From Phymatolithon calcareum (lineage: Eukaryota; Rhodophyta; Florideophyceae; Hapalidiales), in contig OZ345368.1 of assembly GCA_977006965.1 (NCBI GenBank), positions 2,666,001 to 2,730,000 of the forward strand: a stretch of DNA of 64,000 nucleotides, written 5' to 3'. Within the stretch, counting starts at the first letter, position 1, and each line of letters starts with the position of its first letter. This document shows, piece after piece, positions 53,218-63,864 of this stretch. The notes below the pieces were generated by a model. That model was not told the DNA's origin. It saw only the letters and a program-made list of their open reading frames with translations, and ran no database searches. Both the position numbers and the translations under genes were made by a program.

Positions 53218-53507
53218 TGTTGAACTAATACTTCTTGCCTTTACTGATGTGTCTAGCTTGCTACTTATACTCCCGGGCTAATGGCATTATCCTCGTGAGT
53301 GCAGTAGCACATAGAGTTCACCTGGCAGGGATGGCTCTCGAGGTTATACAACTTGTGTCTCGTTGCAACTTGAGTTTGTGTGTTGAGTTCGCCATGCGAA
53401 TGTGTCACACGATACGCCTTGCATAGTATGTACACAACGTGATCGCGTGTGGGTTGAGCAGATGTGACCGTGCAGTAGGGGCTGGAGATGGTGTTGTGGG
53501 TTTAGCA
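53218..53507 (-). repeat. 3' LTR
   Basis: If the LTR ends at TTTAGCA (53501-53507) it is 290 bases and the 5' LTR has lost 47 bases between two TGTGGGTT repeats. If it ends at GAGCA (53456-53460) it is 243 bases with one mismatch. The exact 13-base match TGTGGGTTTAGCA at 53495-53507 to the outer end of the 5' LTR favours the longer form. Confidence 0.8.
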
Positions 53508-56500
53508 GCCCCGGGCAGGCTCTGCTGCGCGGGTACGGATCAATTGCAGGTTGCGCATGAACTTTACTCGACTTAGGGGCTTAGTAAAGATATCAGCGAG
53601 CTGGTACTCACCGGGCACGTGCTTGACTTCGATGGCTTTTCGGTGTACTTGCTCGGTTATGTAGCGTGCTCTGGTGTCGATATGTTTGCTCCTTGTCGTT
53701 GGACCGTTGGCCACGGTCATTGATATAGCAGCGTTATTGTCGATGTTCAGCTCGATGGGCGCGCGTATGGGCATGCACCAGTCCTGCGATAGTTGGTAGA
53801 GCCAGACAATGACTCTTGCGGCGTCGGAAGCAGCAGTGAATTCGGCCTCTGCTGTGCTGAGGGTAATGGATGGTTGTAGTTTGCTCTTCCAGTAGACTAA
53901 ATCGCCTGCGAGTGTGATTGCGACGCCGGTGCGTGAACGCCTTGTGGAAGGGCACGCTGCCCAATCGGAGTCGGAGTATGCGCGCAGGACAGGGTCGGCG
54001 GCATGCTTGTACTCTATGGAAGCATCTCGTCGACCAGCGAGGTAGCGGACGAGCCGCTTGAGCGCTTCCATGTGGCGCTGCGCCGGGGATTCGAGTGCAC
54101 GTGCAAGCACGGCGGTAATATAGGCGATCTCATAGACAACGGTGTCTGCGATGAAACGCGCAAGCCCGACGCCGTGGCGGTAGAGGCGATGGTCCTCATG
54201 TGAGAGGGCAGGCTCGTCGGGCTTTCGAGCAACGAGGTTGGCCTTGGTGTCGTGCGGCATTGTGGCAGGATTGCAATCTGCGAGCCCGAAGGAGTCGAGG
54301 ATTTCTTCAATGTGCTTTCTCACGGTGAGCTTGACACCTGTTGCGGTCTGCTGTATGGCGACACCCATGTGTTGCTCCAATGGATTCTGCTCAGTCACTT
54401 GCCACTCATTGGAGAGTTTTTCTTTGAGCTTGGCGAGGAGTAGGGCGCTTTTAGACGTTAGGACGAAGTCGTCGGTGTCTGCTAGGAGGCGTGCGACGTC
54501 GCCGTTCGCGCGGTCGATGAAGAGGAAGCATCCTGGCTCCGCTTGTAGTTGCTGCCAGCCCCACTCCTGCAGCTTTGCGTTTCGGTGGGCTTCCCACAGG
54601 AAGCCACCGTCCGGGCTCCCCATTTGCGCGCATTGGATGCGTACGTGCTTGCCCGGTGCTGTATATGAACCGTCCGCGCGACGCGGCTGCTTCATGAGTA
54701 CTGGGTAGCGCGCGTCCGCCGGCGCGCGTGGGTATGCAGCTGGCACGTCAAGGCCGCACATGTGCTCGCCATGAAGGGCAGCGTGAGCGTACAAAAGGCG
54801 GCGCGCCGTGTGCGATGGCGACTGAGCGGCAGTGCGAAGGGGGTCGTAGTGTACGTTGGCCGCCATTCGGTCTCCTCTAACAGTGCATCTCGCGCTGACC
54901 CCGGATATACACCCGTTCTTGTCCGTCTTGTAGCGGTATTTCCACGTGTTTTGGACCGTTTTGTCACCCGGTTTGGTCGTTACGAAGGTCCATGCGCCGA
55001 GGGACACCATTTTGTCTATGAAGCCATCGTGGGCTTCTGCCCATTGTTGGCGAAATCGGCTTGCGAGTGCTTTTTGCAGGGAGCGCGGATCTGGTGGCGG
55101 CTTGGTCGGGGTGCTTGTGATGATGCTCACAGCGGAAACCGCAGCCTCGTTGTCGACCGTGCTTGAGGGCGCCTGGTTGGCGTCCACGAGTGGACTTTCG
55201 TTGGGTTTGTTTGTCGGAGATTGGAATCGTAGAGGGCGGCGCAACTGTTCTCGTGGCCGGAGTTCGCGTTTTGTAGGCGAGGCTGGCTCAGGGAGCGTGT
55301 CTTGGAAGCTGGCCGGCTTGTGGCAGGACAAAAGCGACGAGTTCATTGAAGATGCTGCACGGCGTGCTGTGTGAGTTTCCGTGGTCTTCTCTGTAGATGG
55401 TGTCGACTGCGTAGTAACGATAGAGGGTACAAAATCTGCTGCTCTGGCCTCGAGTACGCGTTTTTGCGGAATCTGCAAGACCTGTACAGTATCTGCGGAG
55501 TTGGGGGATAGGTATTTGCACGAGATTCCGCGTGGTGTGAAGCTTTTCATGCTGCGGGATCTGTTCGGTACGAAGCCACGGGTACCAAATGGTACTTGTA
55601 GTGGCAATGGCGCTTTCGTCCCGAATATAAGCTCGTGGGGTGTACTTAGGTTGCCAGTGGTAGGCATGATGTTGCGCTTGGCGACGCAGTCCGCCAATGC
55701 GTAGTCCCAAAGGTGCTGCGGGAGCTTTGCCGCGGTAAGTTGCGTACGAATGCACTCCTTGAGTGTTCTTATTGCACGCTCGGCTTGGCCGTTGGATTGA
55801 GGCGCGTTCGGAACGGCCTTGGTCAGCGCAATTCCATTTTGCTCCGCGTAGCGCTTCGGTGCACCGGCACAGAGCTCAGGAGCGCCGTCTGAGTGAAGAC
55901 GCTTGACGGTGAGCCCAGACTGGCGCTGTATTTCGCGCAACTTATTCACAAGCAGCGGCCCCGAGGCGGATTTGGTGGGGGTAGGTAGAGCTGCGAGCCA
56001 ACCTGTCTTCTGATCGGCAAGCACAGTGAAATACTTGTTTCCCCGTGTGGTCCTTGTGAGAGGGCCGGCAGTGTCAGTGCTTAGCTTTTCAAATGGTTGA
56101 ATGCTTTGGCGTCTGACAGTTGGGTGAGGAGCGCGGGTTAACTTTGAGGAGGAACATGGTTCACAGGTGAATTCTCCTGTCTCAGATGTAACGTGATGCT
56201 GAATAGAAGGGTTCGCGTGTAGAGCGCGTGCAATGGCCGCGGGATTGGAATGTGCCAGTATATTGTGCGCTTTGCGTAGGGAAGTTGGTATGCGCGCGAC
56301 CGCGCGTGTTCGCGTGCCTTGAGGTTCCTGTTCTTCGTCGAACTTGTACATTCCGTCTTGTACGGTGCCGGTGGCAATGACGTCTTGAGGACGTGCCCCA
56401 GTTGGTGGCGTGATGTAGAAACGGTTTCCTTGAAGGAGGATATCATACTCTTGCGCAATGTTGGGCGCCGAAACGATGTCGTTGGAAAGCTCTGGAACTG

Positions 56501-57605
56501 CTAGCACGTTCTCGAGTTTGAGTGGCTTTGTACTTCCACGCACGTACGATGTACCTACATGCGTTGCGCTTGCACGTGCGTTGTTTGCAAGGCGGACTGC
56601 AGCGGATTTGGGTATGGCATGCTCTAGGCGCGAGCGCTTGCTGGTCATGTGGTGTGTGGCGCAGCTATCAAGAAGGGGGCGAGCAAGATAGTTGGATGTG
56701 TTGTTTACGTTGGGACTCATGTCGTCTGTCAATATGGTGGCGAGGCGGGAGGCAATACGGTCAGCTATTTTGTCTTGGGCGTTAACGGCAGCGACGGCCG
56801 GAGCAGGCTCACTGGGTCGCTGCGCAGCGCGCGCAGCGGCGCGCGCCTTGATTGCTTTGCAAATGTCGTCACCTTCGGCGTGGTTGTCCATCCTGTGCAT
56901 CATGCACCGGTAATCGGTAACGTTTGGATCGTTAGGGCGGCGGCCGTAGTGCTTGACATCCTTGCTCGCGTTGCCGGCTGCCCCTTGGTTGCTCTTCTTG
57001 TTGTTGTTATTTCGCGGGGGGTTGGGCGGAAGGCGTAACACGGCAGCAATGAGGCGGTTGGCAACCTCATATGTGCGATGGGCATCCGGGAGGTACGCGT
57101 AGAGCTCACGAATGGCGTGGGCGTGGGCCGTGTTGGGCAACCCGCCAACGATGTCTGCGATAAACGAGGCGGGCTTGGATAGATGGTGCTCAGCATCTGC
57201 GCTGAGGAGCTGGTCGTGGCGGTCTCTGTGGGCGGCGATGTACGCCGCGGTCGACATGTGCGAGTTGAGCGGTTTCACTGTCGTATCGATAGACACCTGG
57301 TATATGGATACCTGAGGAGCGATTTGGACAAGGTGTTTGTACGCGTCGAGGGCGCTCATGGGTGCAACAGCTTGGCGCAGCGATGTGCTGACAGTTAACA
57401 TGAGGAATGATTTTAGAAGCGCAGCCTGCGCGGTTTCGACTTTGTTGCCGTTGATAGGTGCGCGCCTGAGCAAATCAGCGGCCTGTTGGCCTTGGGCCAC
57501 TGCTTCAACGCACAATCTCCAATCGCGGTGGTTGGAGGCGTCAGCGCGCAGTGTGGAGATGCTGACCGTGGGCCAGGGGCGGGTTGGGATGTGGTCATCG
57601 GTCAT
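53502..57605 (-). CDS. Copia gag-pol polyprotein
   Basis: A 1,367-residue polyprotein from the ATG at 57605 (the frame is open further upstream, but there it is a Pro-rich run without ATG). Order: gag with an atypical C-x2-H-x4-H-x5-C cluster near 235; protease with DSCATHHM instead of DSGAT; integrase with HHCC (HNILAHSN, CEPC) and DDE (STDTAG, LHSDGAPE, NGQAERAI); RT with LDVPAAYPRA, QMGSPDGGF and LADTDDF in place of YVDD; RNase H (SDSDWA, STAEAEF, HVPGEYQLADIFTKPL). Integrase before RT defines Ty1/copia. No stop or frameshift is present, so it may be active. The stop codon lies within the first bases of the 3' LTR. Confidence 0.95.
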   Translation of the reverse strand: MTDDHIPTRPWPTVSISTLRADASNHRDWRLCVEAVAQGQQAADLLRRAPINGNKVETAQAALLKSFLMLTVSTSLRQAVAPMSALDAYKHLVQIAPQVSIYQVSIDTTVKPLNSHMSTAAYIAAHRDRHDQLLSADAEHHLSKPASFIADIVGGLPNTAHAHAIRELYAYLPDAHRTYEVANRLIAAVLRLPPNPPRNNNNKKSNQGAAGNASKDVKHYGRRPNDPNVTDYRCMMHRMDNHAEGDDICKAIKARAAARAAQRPSEPAPAVAAVNAQDKIADRIASRLATILTDDMSPNVNNTSNYLARPLLDSCATHHMTSKRSRLEHAIPKSAAVRLANNARASATHVGTSYVRGSTKPLKLENVLAVPELSNDIVSAPNIAQEYDILLQGNRFYITPPTGARPQDVIATGTVQDGMYKFDEEQEPQGTRTRAVARIPTSLRKAHNILAHSNPAAIARALHANPSIQHHVTSETGEFTCEPCSSSKLTRAPHPTVRRQSIQPFEKLSTDTAGPLTRTTRGNKYFTVLADQKTGWLAALPTPTKSASGPLLVNKLREIQRQSGLTVKRLHSDGAPELCAGAPKRYAEQNGIALTKAVPNAPQSNGQAERAIRTLKECIRTQLTAAKLPQHLWDYALADCVAKRNIMPTTGNLSTPHELIFGTKAPLPLQVPFGTRGFVPNRSRSMKSFTPRGISCKYLSPNSADTVQVLQIPQKRVLEARAADFVPSIVTTQSTPSTEKTTETHTARRAASSMNSSLLSCHKPASFQDTLPEPASPTKRELRPREQLRRPLRFQSPTNKPNESPLVDANQAPSSTVDNEAAVSAVSIITSTPTKPPPDPRSLQKALASRFRQQWAEAHDGFIDKMVSLGAWTFVTTKPGDKTVQNTWKYRYKTDKNGCISGVSARCTVRGDRMAANVHYDPLRTAAQSPSHTARRLLYAHAALHGEHMCGLDVPAAYPRAPADARYPVLMKQPRRADGSYTAPGKHVRIQCAQMGSPDGGFLWEAHRNAKLQEWGWQQLQAEPGCFLFIDRANGDVARLLADTDDFVLTSKSALLLAKLKEKLSNEWQVTEQNPLEQHMGVAIQQTATGVKLTVRKHIEEILDSFGLADCNPATMPHDTKANLVARKPDEPALSHEDHRLYRHGVGLARFIADTVVYEIAYITAVLARALESPAQRHMEALKRLVRYLAGRRDASIEYKHAADPVLRAYSDSDWAACPSTRRSRTGVAITLAGDLVYWKSKLQPSITLSTAEAEFTAASDAARVIVWLYQLSQDWCMPIRAPIELNIDNNAAISMTVANGPTTRSKHIDTRARYITEQVHRKAIEVKHVPGEYQLADIFTKPLSRVKFMRNLQLIRTRAAEPARGC

Positions 57606-57823
57606 GGTTGAAGGTGGTGGAGATGCCGGCGTGCGTGGTGGAGATGGTGGTGGCGTCGGCGGAGGCGATGGTGGTGGTTGGGGATGAGGCAGTGACAAAT
57701 GATCGTCACTTCCAGAGCTGGTGCTCTCCTTGTAGTTGGGTGCGGGCTTGGTGGGGTGCCGCTTGGGTCGCCCGGAGGCGTGTGTGGCAGATGTTTCCGT
57801 GTTGGTCAGTGATTAGGCATAAA

Positions 57824-57834
57824 GGCCCATAACC
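57824..57834 (-). other. Primer-binding site, half-tRNA iMet type
   Basis: Directly inside the 5' LTR the minus strand reads GGTTATGGGCC, the complement of the anticodon-arm region of initiator tRNA-Met (GGCCCATAACC). Drosophila copia uses the same internal site with a cleaved half-tRNA primer. Confidence 0.75.
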
Positions 57835-58077
57835 TGTTGAACTAATACTTCTTGCCTTTACTGATGTGTCTAGCTTGCTACTTATACTCCCGGGCTAATG
57901 GCATTATCCTCGTGAGTGCAGTAGCACATAGAGTTCACCTGGCAGGGATGGCTCTCGAGGTTATACAACTTGTGTCTCGTTGCAACTTGAGTTTGTGTGT
58001 TGAGTTCGCCATGCGAATGTGTCACACGATACGCCTTGCATAGTATGTACACAACGTGATCGCGTGTGGGTTTAGCA
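57835..58077 (-). repeat. 5' LTR
   Basis: 243 bases, minus-strand ends TGCT...AACA. Identical to the 3' LTR apart from the end discussed there. Confidence 0.92.
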
Positions 58078-58177
58078 TATTCTCATGTCTAAACAATCCC
58101 TCTCGGAACAAGAAGAAACAAGATTGCAAAGCGCCGTCGACGCAATCCAGGAGACCTGCCCCAAACAAACGAAGTAG

Positions 58178-59406
58178 AAATGTAGGCAACGCGATTTAGC
58201 GCTATGATAAGCCTGTCAGGTGCTAAATAGACAACGAGAGCTTGATGTAAACTCACATCCATCCACCCATCCATAATCGGCGAACAAAATAGAGCTTTCC
58301 TAGCGCTTGCCCCTCTCAATAAAGAATTTGAGATTGCCAATGAGACAGTGCCTCTCAAAAATAATCAGAAACGTCTCTCAAATCTTGCTTAGTTGGAATC
58401 GCACCAGCGATCTCACACTCCTGTAGCAAGATTATGCTGTAAGGTGACAGCTCCACGGAGGTGCGTTGCGCCAAAAGTAAGATTCTGCTCACACCTTGAA
58501 TTCTAAAATCGATACAAGGTAATTTCATCATTGCAATGCTCGCATTCTTCGACAGTACACTGAACCTTAACGAAAGAATGCGCCTGCCCATCGCCTGCTT
58601 AATCCACCATTTTATTCCACTTTTCTCTCGTTTTTGTATTTCTCCATACTTTTAGACAAAAGTAGTTTCTATGCATGACTGTGTCCTGCTACCCATTTGT
58701 GCAAAAAGTGTTGCTGTTGTGCAGATGTTTGTATACGGCAATGAGGAAAGAGATTGACCGAGATGTTAGAGATGATCACATATATGTGTTGGGCATCCTA
58801 TATTCGGGTGACATGGTGCTTCTCTACACGAATCCAAAGTGCACAGCGAGTCAGGCAAGAACATAGAAGCGCTACTGTAGTTATTATACTGCTCAGCCGC
58901 TTTTGTGGACATGGTCTACCTAAATGACAACTGCCGAATTGAAAAAATGGGCAGCAATTCCTTGCCTATTGGAAGTGCAATGAAGTCTGTGACATTCGTT
59001 GGTCATCTTGTTGCAATTTTTGGTTCAGTACAGCTAAGGTGCCTCTAACTTTAACGTGTAGCACGATAGAACAGAAAATGTGCGATGTGATGAAATACAA
59101 TTGATGGGCCGGTCCGAGGGATGGACTATACTGTGAGAGCGAGCGCTTATCGCTAATCCCCGCAGGTTTACACCGAACTCACCGCATCGATTGATGATCG
59201 ATTACAGCAGCTGTGTGTTCGCGTAGGCGCACATCTTCCGCATAGCTTTTCTTTTTCTTCGCACTCTCTGTCGCCCCCGTCCCGTCGTAAAACCAAGGAT
59301 AGGACACACTGCAGCGGCACTGACTGTCCAGGAAACATAATGCATGAAATCAACGATGATCTTGTGCTGAAGAAGCAACCGATCCCAGACCTTTCAGTTT
59401 GATTGT
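58178..59406. other. Intergenic with decayed coding traces
   Basis: A plus frame at 58675-58866 (DDHIYVLGILYSGDMVLLYT) and, in another frame, 58900-59045 (FVDMVYLNDNCRIEKMGSNS) look like pieces of one frameshifted gene; neither is recognised. Confidence 0.3.
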
Positions 59407-59412
59407 TTTATT
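59407..59412 (-). terminator. AATAAA overlapping the stop codon
   Basis: On the minus strand the kinase ends GAA TAA AAC, so its TAA stop is part of an AATAAA hexamer. A working signal here would give an extremely short 3' UTR. Confidence 0.5.
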
Positions 59413-60946
59413 CCGCCATTGAGTTTGCATTTTGAATTTTCTCAAGAATCTCCGCTGGCGTCCGCTTCCGACGTCCGAAAATCGACTTTGGTACAATGTC
59501 CACGTCCACGTCCACTTTCTTCTCCAGTTGCTGCTTATCGTGTGACCGACTTTCTTCGCCGGATAGCATGCAGAGCCACTTGTGCTCCTTGGCACCATGT
59601 ACCGTCATGCGCGCTTGGGGGTCCTTCTCGAGCAACCGCCGCACAAAATCGATGGCATCATCCGACACGGTACCCCACTCCTCGTCAGGGAACTCAACGT
59701 CCTGTTCCACAACATTTTGACAATACTCATCTTCATTGTCCCCATTGAAAGGGAACTGCCCAGACAGCATGATGTAGAACACCACGCCGCACGCCCACAT
59801 GTCCACTGCACGCCCATATCCGGTCTTGTTGATAATTTCGGGTGCCAAGTAGTAGCTCGTCCCAACCAGGGAGTTGAGCGTCGGATCCTTGCCTTTCATG
59901 CGCGAACTCGACCCGAAATCGGCCAGCTTGACCTGCACCGGTTTCATGATGTCGGGGTTCAGGCACAGGATATTTTCCAACTTGATGTCGCGATGCACAA
60001 TGTTGCGGGAGTGTAAATACTCAATTCCACCAAGAAGGTCTCGTGATATTCTTCTAGCGTCACCCTCTGTCACTAAATTACCCTTCTCGTGCGCCACACG
60101 GGCGAAAAGTTCGCCACCGCGTACAAACTCCATTACCATGTATATCTTCAGCTGGGAAGGGTCACGAAACACGTCATACGTGCGCACGAGTTTTGAATGT
60201 TGGATGCTTTTCACGATTCGAATCTCCTCCTCGGCGATATAATCTGCTTCCGCATCCATGTCTCCGTCGTACGGAATGGACTTGATGGCAACCTCCTCGT
60301 TTGTTACCTTGTCCCAACCAAGAACCACCTCTCCGTTGATTCCTTCGCCGATGACGTCACCGAGCCTATAGAAAGCATCCAAATTGAAGTGGCGTGCGCT
60401 CGCCTTCTTCAACGCAAACATCCAACGCTGATAATCTTCCGCGGTACCGGTAAAGAACGACAGTGCGCGTCGCTGTAGGTTGACAATAACCTCGTATCGT
60501 CGCGGGCCAGGACCAACGGCAGCATCGACGACAGACGTGGTCCACGTGGGCTTCTCGGTCGGTTGACGGTGATTGCTCAGCTGTGAGCCTTTAAGGCGAA
60601 AGTAGCGAGCTGTTTGGCGCTTTCTTTTCTTTCCCTCTTTCACCATCCATCCCTCCACAAGAGTGTCGCCATCGCTGGCGGTGTAGCGCAAGTCAACCAC
60701 TTGCACCAGCGGCGAGTTGTCGGTTGACATTTTGGCGCATGTGCGAGGCGGTATCTCGTCGACGATGCAGTCACTGTGATTGAAGGGGGACGGTTTGTGG
60801 GGGGCTAGAGAGTGCGGCAGGTCGCGCTGCATGGCATCGGGAGTGGGAGATGTAGCCAAAGGCGGAGTTCGGAGTTGCTGCGGTGATGGTGGAGGGCGTG
60901 ACCGCATGCGGAGAATGATGGCGGGAAAAGTAGACGACCGCCCCAT
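59408..60946 (-). CDS. PH-domain Ser/Thr kinase, CAMK-like
   Basis: 512 residues from the first ATG; an alternative start at 60730 (MSTDNSPLVQ, residue 73) has a good context and removes a Pro-rich leader. A PH domain spans about 94-183 (LVEGWMVKEGKKRKRQTARYF at its start, AEDYQRWMFALKKA at its end). The kinase domain spans 194-458: GEGINGEV 200-207, Lys222, HRDIKLEN 318-325, DFG 343-345, APE 368-370 and a CAMK-type VDMWACGVVFYIMLSG. A basic/acidic tail follows. All catalytic residues are present. PH plus kinase suggests phosphoinositide-guided membrane recruitment, similar in plan to PKD or Akt but with a CAMK-like catalytic domain. Substrates unknown. Confidence 0.9.
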   Translation of the reverse strand: MGRSSTFPAIILRMRSRPPPSPQQLRTPPLATSPTPDAMQRDLPHSLAPHKPSPFNHSDCIVDEIPPRTCAKMSTDNSPLVQVVDLRYTASDGDTLVEGWMVKEGKKRKRQTARYFRLKGSQLSNHRQPTEKPTWTTSVVDAAVGPGPRRYEVIVNLQRRALSFFTGTAEDYQRWMFALKKASARHFNLDAFYRLGDVIGEGINGEVVLGWDKVTNEEVAIKSIPYDGDMDAEADYIAEEEIRIVKSIQHSKLVRTYDVFRDPSQLKIYMVMEFVRGGELFARVAHEKGNLVTEGDARRISRDLLGGIEYLHSRNIVHRDIKLENILCLNPDIMKPVQVKLADFGSSSRMKGKDPTLNSLVGTSYYLAPEIINKTGYGRAVDMWACGVVFYIMLSGQFPFNGDNEDEYCQNVVEQDVEFPDEEWGTVSDDAIDFVRRLLEKDPQARMTVHGAKEHKWLCMLSGEESRSHDKQQLEKKVDVDVDIVPKSIFGRRKRTPAEILEKIQNANSMAE

Positions 60947-62321
60947 AGCCGTTGCGGGGATCGATGGACTTCCTACTCAGCGGTTTATGTAAACGGTTGG
61001 CAGAAGGAACCTAAGTCCCAAAATGGGAGTATAGCTAAAGCGGCGTTGGGGCGGAAATTTTAAAAAAGAGTGAGGGCTGCATAATCGAGCGATTTCTTGT
61101 TTGACACGCAATTATGTTTGAACGTTTGAACAAGGCAATTCGTCGACCGCGGAAGTGGCACCAAGAAAGCGCTTACCTCCAAATGTCAGCCTCCCACATA
61201 CTTTCGTCTTTGCTTTCTCAACGTGCTACGTGCAAGTGAGAGAAAGGACACAGTGATGCGACAGTTTCTACGGGGACGAGACACATCCTGGAAAAATTCA
61301 TTGTACAAAACCTTTCGCGGACAAGGATTCGACGTAGAGAGAATATAGAGATGGGGAATTTGGAAAAGCGACCACGGTGTGTACCGTATTCCAGGAATCG
61401 GATGTGGCAGCTCTACGTGACCCTAGCCTGTTTTATGCTGTTACCTGAGGATACCAGCCTCTGACACACGAAAGATATCCCACAGTCCCCTGTCGGACCT
61501 GAAGGACTGACGGAAGAGGAAATGTTCGTAATGTGGCTGTTCACTCAGATGAACGACACAAGAGGTTTCAGCAATGGTATTGATAACGATAGGGCTGAGG
61601 TTGAAGCGCATCATGACTTTACGTGTTTATATTGTTCTACAGCAATAGTTTTGAGCCTTGGATCAGTTGGGATGTTTCAATATTGTAGAGTGGTTTTCAA
61701 TCACTCACTGGGCAGCTCAGTAACCCGCATGGCTGCCGCCACATATCCATTGACAGGACGAATATTCGTGTTCTCTGCAATGTCGCCATCACGCCGTCGC
61801 CATTTACAGGCAACTCACCGCAAGATAAGCAGATAACGAGAAGCGTATCTAGCAAGCAAATGAGTTTGATTTAAACTCAGTGAGCGAACGCGCAGCTGGC
61901 CACGATGCTCATCTGTGCAGAGAACATTCTAACAGGTATACCTATTTGGCGTTATTTTTAAAGCCCACAGTCTTACATATATTCGGGCAAGTCTTCTTCT
62001 GCTTACCTTAGAGAGGCTTTTGTCTTATGTTTGATCTTCTTCTAAAACCAAAGCCTGTACAAGATTGTTGGGACCTGGGCTCAACCTCTCCTGACTTTCC
62101 TTCTGCGATTCAGTACAGGCTCTCTTCGTCCTCCCAGCACTCTGTGAGGATCTTGCTGAATAGTATGTGTTCATCTAAGGCTTCTTCTGTTCCCAGTCTG
62201 TTTCCTCCTTCGACTTCGTATCCCGTCAGCGAGCGTTCAAGAGTCTTCATATGCCCTCCAGCTCCGGTGCCGAATTTTCTGCCATGCTCGTAGACACCTG
62301 TGAGAACCTATAACATGTACA
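60947..62321. other. Intergenic
   Basis: Promoter side of the PH kinase, then sequence without a recognised gene. A plus frame at about 61456-61836 (GLTEEEMFVMWLFTQMNDTR) looks coding at its start but is unrecognised. Confidence 0.3.
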
Positions 62322-63864
62322 CTACAGCAAGAGCTGCCTGTGATTCATCTGGGGGACCATGAGGTTTGCTGGCAATTCTCTTGCCTTGTTGTTTGTAATC
62401 TTCGTTTTCCTCTTCGATTCGAGACGACCTTTTACAATTGTCAAAATTTTTAATGAAACAGTTTCCGAAGACTGGATTATTTTGATGTTCTGTACAGCTT
62501 TGCGAAACTGCTCCATCGTCTCCATCGCCGCCATATCTTTCCTCATAGATTGCAATGCAGCTATATATCTGCTTTCATGCGGTTCATCTAAATACATTCG
62601 TTCTTTCACATTTGTCCTTTTCAGCATTTCGAAGGCCAAGACTTCTCGTGAGTGGGGGACAGCTAGGATCCGGTACATGAGGCGGAGCCTTCAGTCCTTC
62701 CTCGGGCCAGTGGCCCAATGCTTTACGCCCCTCTGTCTGGTCAGGGCATTAAGTGCATTGCATACTCCCAGAGTGGCTGTACTAATGCCTAGTATTCAGG
62801 TATGCATTTCTGGATGCGTAGCCCTTTCTTGATTACTCCATGTTTTCGCAGCTCGTATCATACACGACAATCCTTGCCCTCTTGATGCATTATACAACTT
62901 GCGGCCCTGTAACGCCTTCGGGCCCTAGGGATACTCTGAAGTACGCAACCTCTGGAACATGTGGCAGAACCTTTTTCGCGAGCTTGAATGTCTTGCCCGA
63001 TGTTTCCTCTTATTCAAGAATTTCGTTATGCTCCCGTTTAGCGTTCCATGTCATTACTCGCTCTTATTCCCAATGGGCAGCTACATCGAGCAGGCCTTGA
63101 AATGCAGCGAGTGATTTCGCAGAAAGAAGAAAGTTGTCTTCGCAGAGAATAGCAGGAAGTTCAGCCCAGGCGCTGGGTACTGCGCTTATAAAGTAAGTTA
63201 CAATATTTTATTGCAGACTAAGTTGGCAACTAGGTTCCCCTAGTTTCATCTCGCGCTCCTGTCTCATGCGCTGGTACGGTCCGCCGGACTCCTACTCAGG
63301 GGTCGGGCCCAGTGGTCCGTCAGCCTGTTCATAGCTTCTTCTACAGCACTCTTCCAGTCCCGTTTCCATGTGACCTTCATCAGGGTATTTAGGAGCAAAG
63401 CATGCCGCGCACCCCTTCCAGTCCATATCTCTCCCCTACTAGAATTGGGTCTCCTGTAAACTTCCCAATAAAGCACAACATTCCCACTGACTGGTGCCCA
63501 GTAATTCGGCGACCGTGCACTGCACTTCTTCCCGCACCAGTTGTTAATCGGCATACGTCCTTTAGGCACTCTTTCCCGCTCTTGCGGTCTCCACTCCTGC
63601 GCTACAGTAGCTCTTTCAGGGGTGCTGCACTGACTCCTGCCGGGTTGATAGAGTGCAAGGTGTCAAGATGTTGAAATGGCATGCACATTTCGTGCGAGAA
63701 GAGGCCCCTTTGTCTACAGTAAAATATTCCTGAGCCATAGCCGTAATCTCTTCTGCAGTTTCGCCAATAGGAGGACACGCCGTGTCTTGACTGTCCTGTA
63801 CTGTATGCATGCCTTGGAGAGCACAAAATCTTTTTCTCAGATTCTTTCGGAGCCATTCAGGCAC
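62322..63864 (-). pseudogene. Decayed minus-strand coding remnants
   Basis: Several minus-strand frames look protein-like but are separated by stops and shifts: 62322-62678 (SMRKDMAAMETMEQFRKAVQ), about 62860-62990 (KVLPHVPEVAYFRVSLGPEG), 63264-63569 (LMKVTWKRDWKSAVEEAMNR) and 63602-63864 (IGETAEEITAMAQEYFTVDK). They may be one or more old transposon or host genes. Family not recognised. Confidence 0.35.

Larger units (their letters stand above)
53218..58077 (-). mobile_element. Complete copia-type LTR retrotransposon
   Basis: Two LTRs beginning TGTTGA (plus strand) flank one long gag-pol frame, and TATTC is duplicated at 53213-53217 and 58078-58082. The LTRs are identical over about 240 bases, so the insertion is recent. 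Direction is minus: 5' LTR at 57835-58077, 3' LTR at 53218 onward. Confidence 0.95.
53014..58177 (+). pseudogene. ORF interrupted by the LTR retrotransposon
   Basis: With the element and one TATTC removed, a plus frame from about 53014 to 53217 continues at 58083 and ends at TAG 58175-58177, about 95 codons. The part across the junction (SEDRALDHALSEIFILMSKQ, then SLSEQEETRLQSAV) looks like a real helical protein. No family is recognised, no clear start is seen, and upstream exons or a frameshift are possible. Confidence 0.3.

Noticed and set aside
58390-58480. tRNA-like box A and box B words on the minus strand (GGTGCGATTCC)
   Set aside because: The T-arm has a mismatch, the acceptor ends do not pair at the needed distance and no anticodon arm forms.
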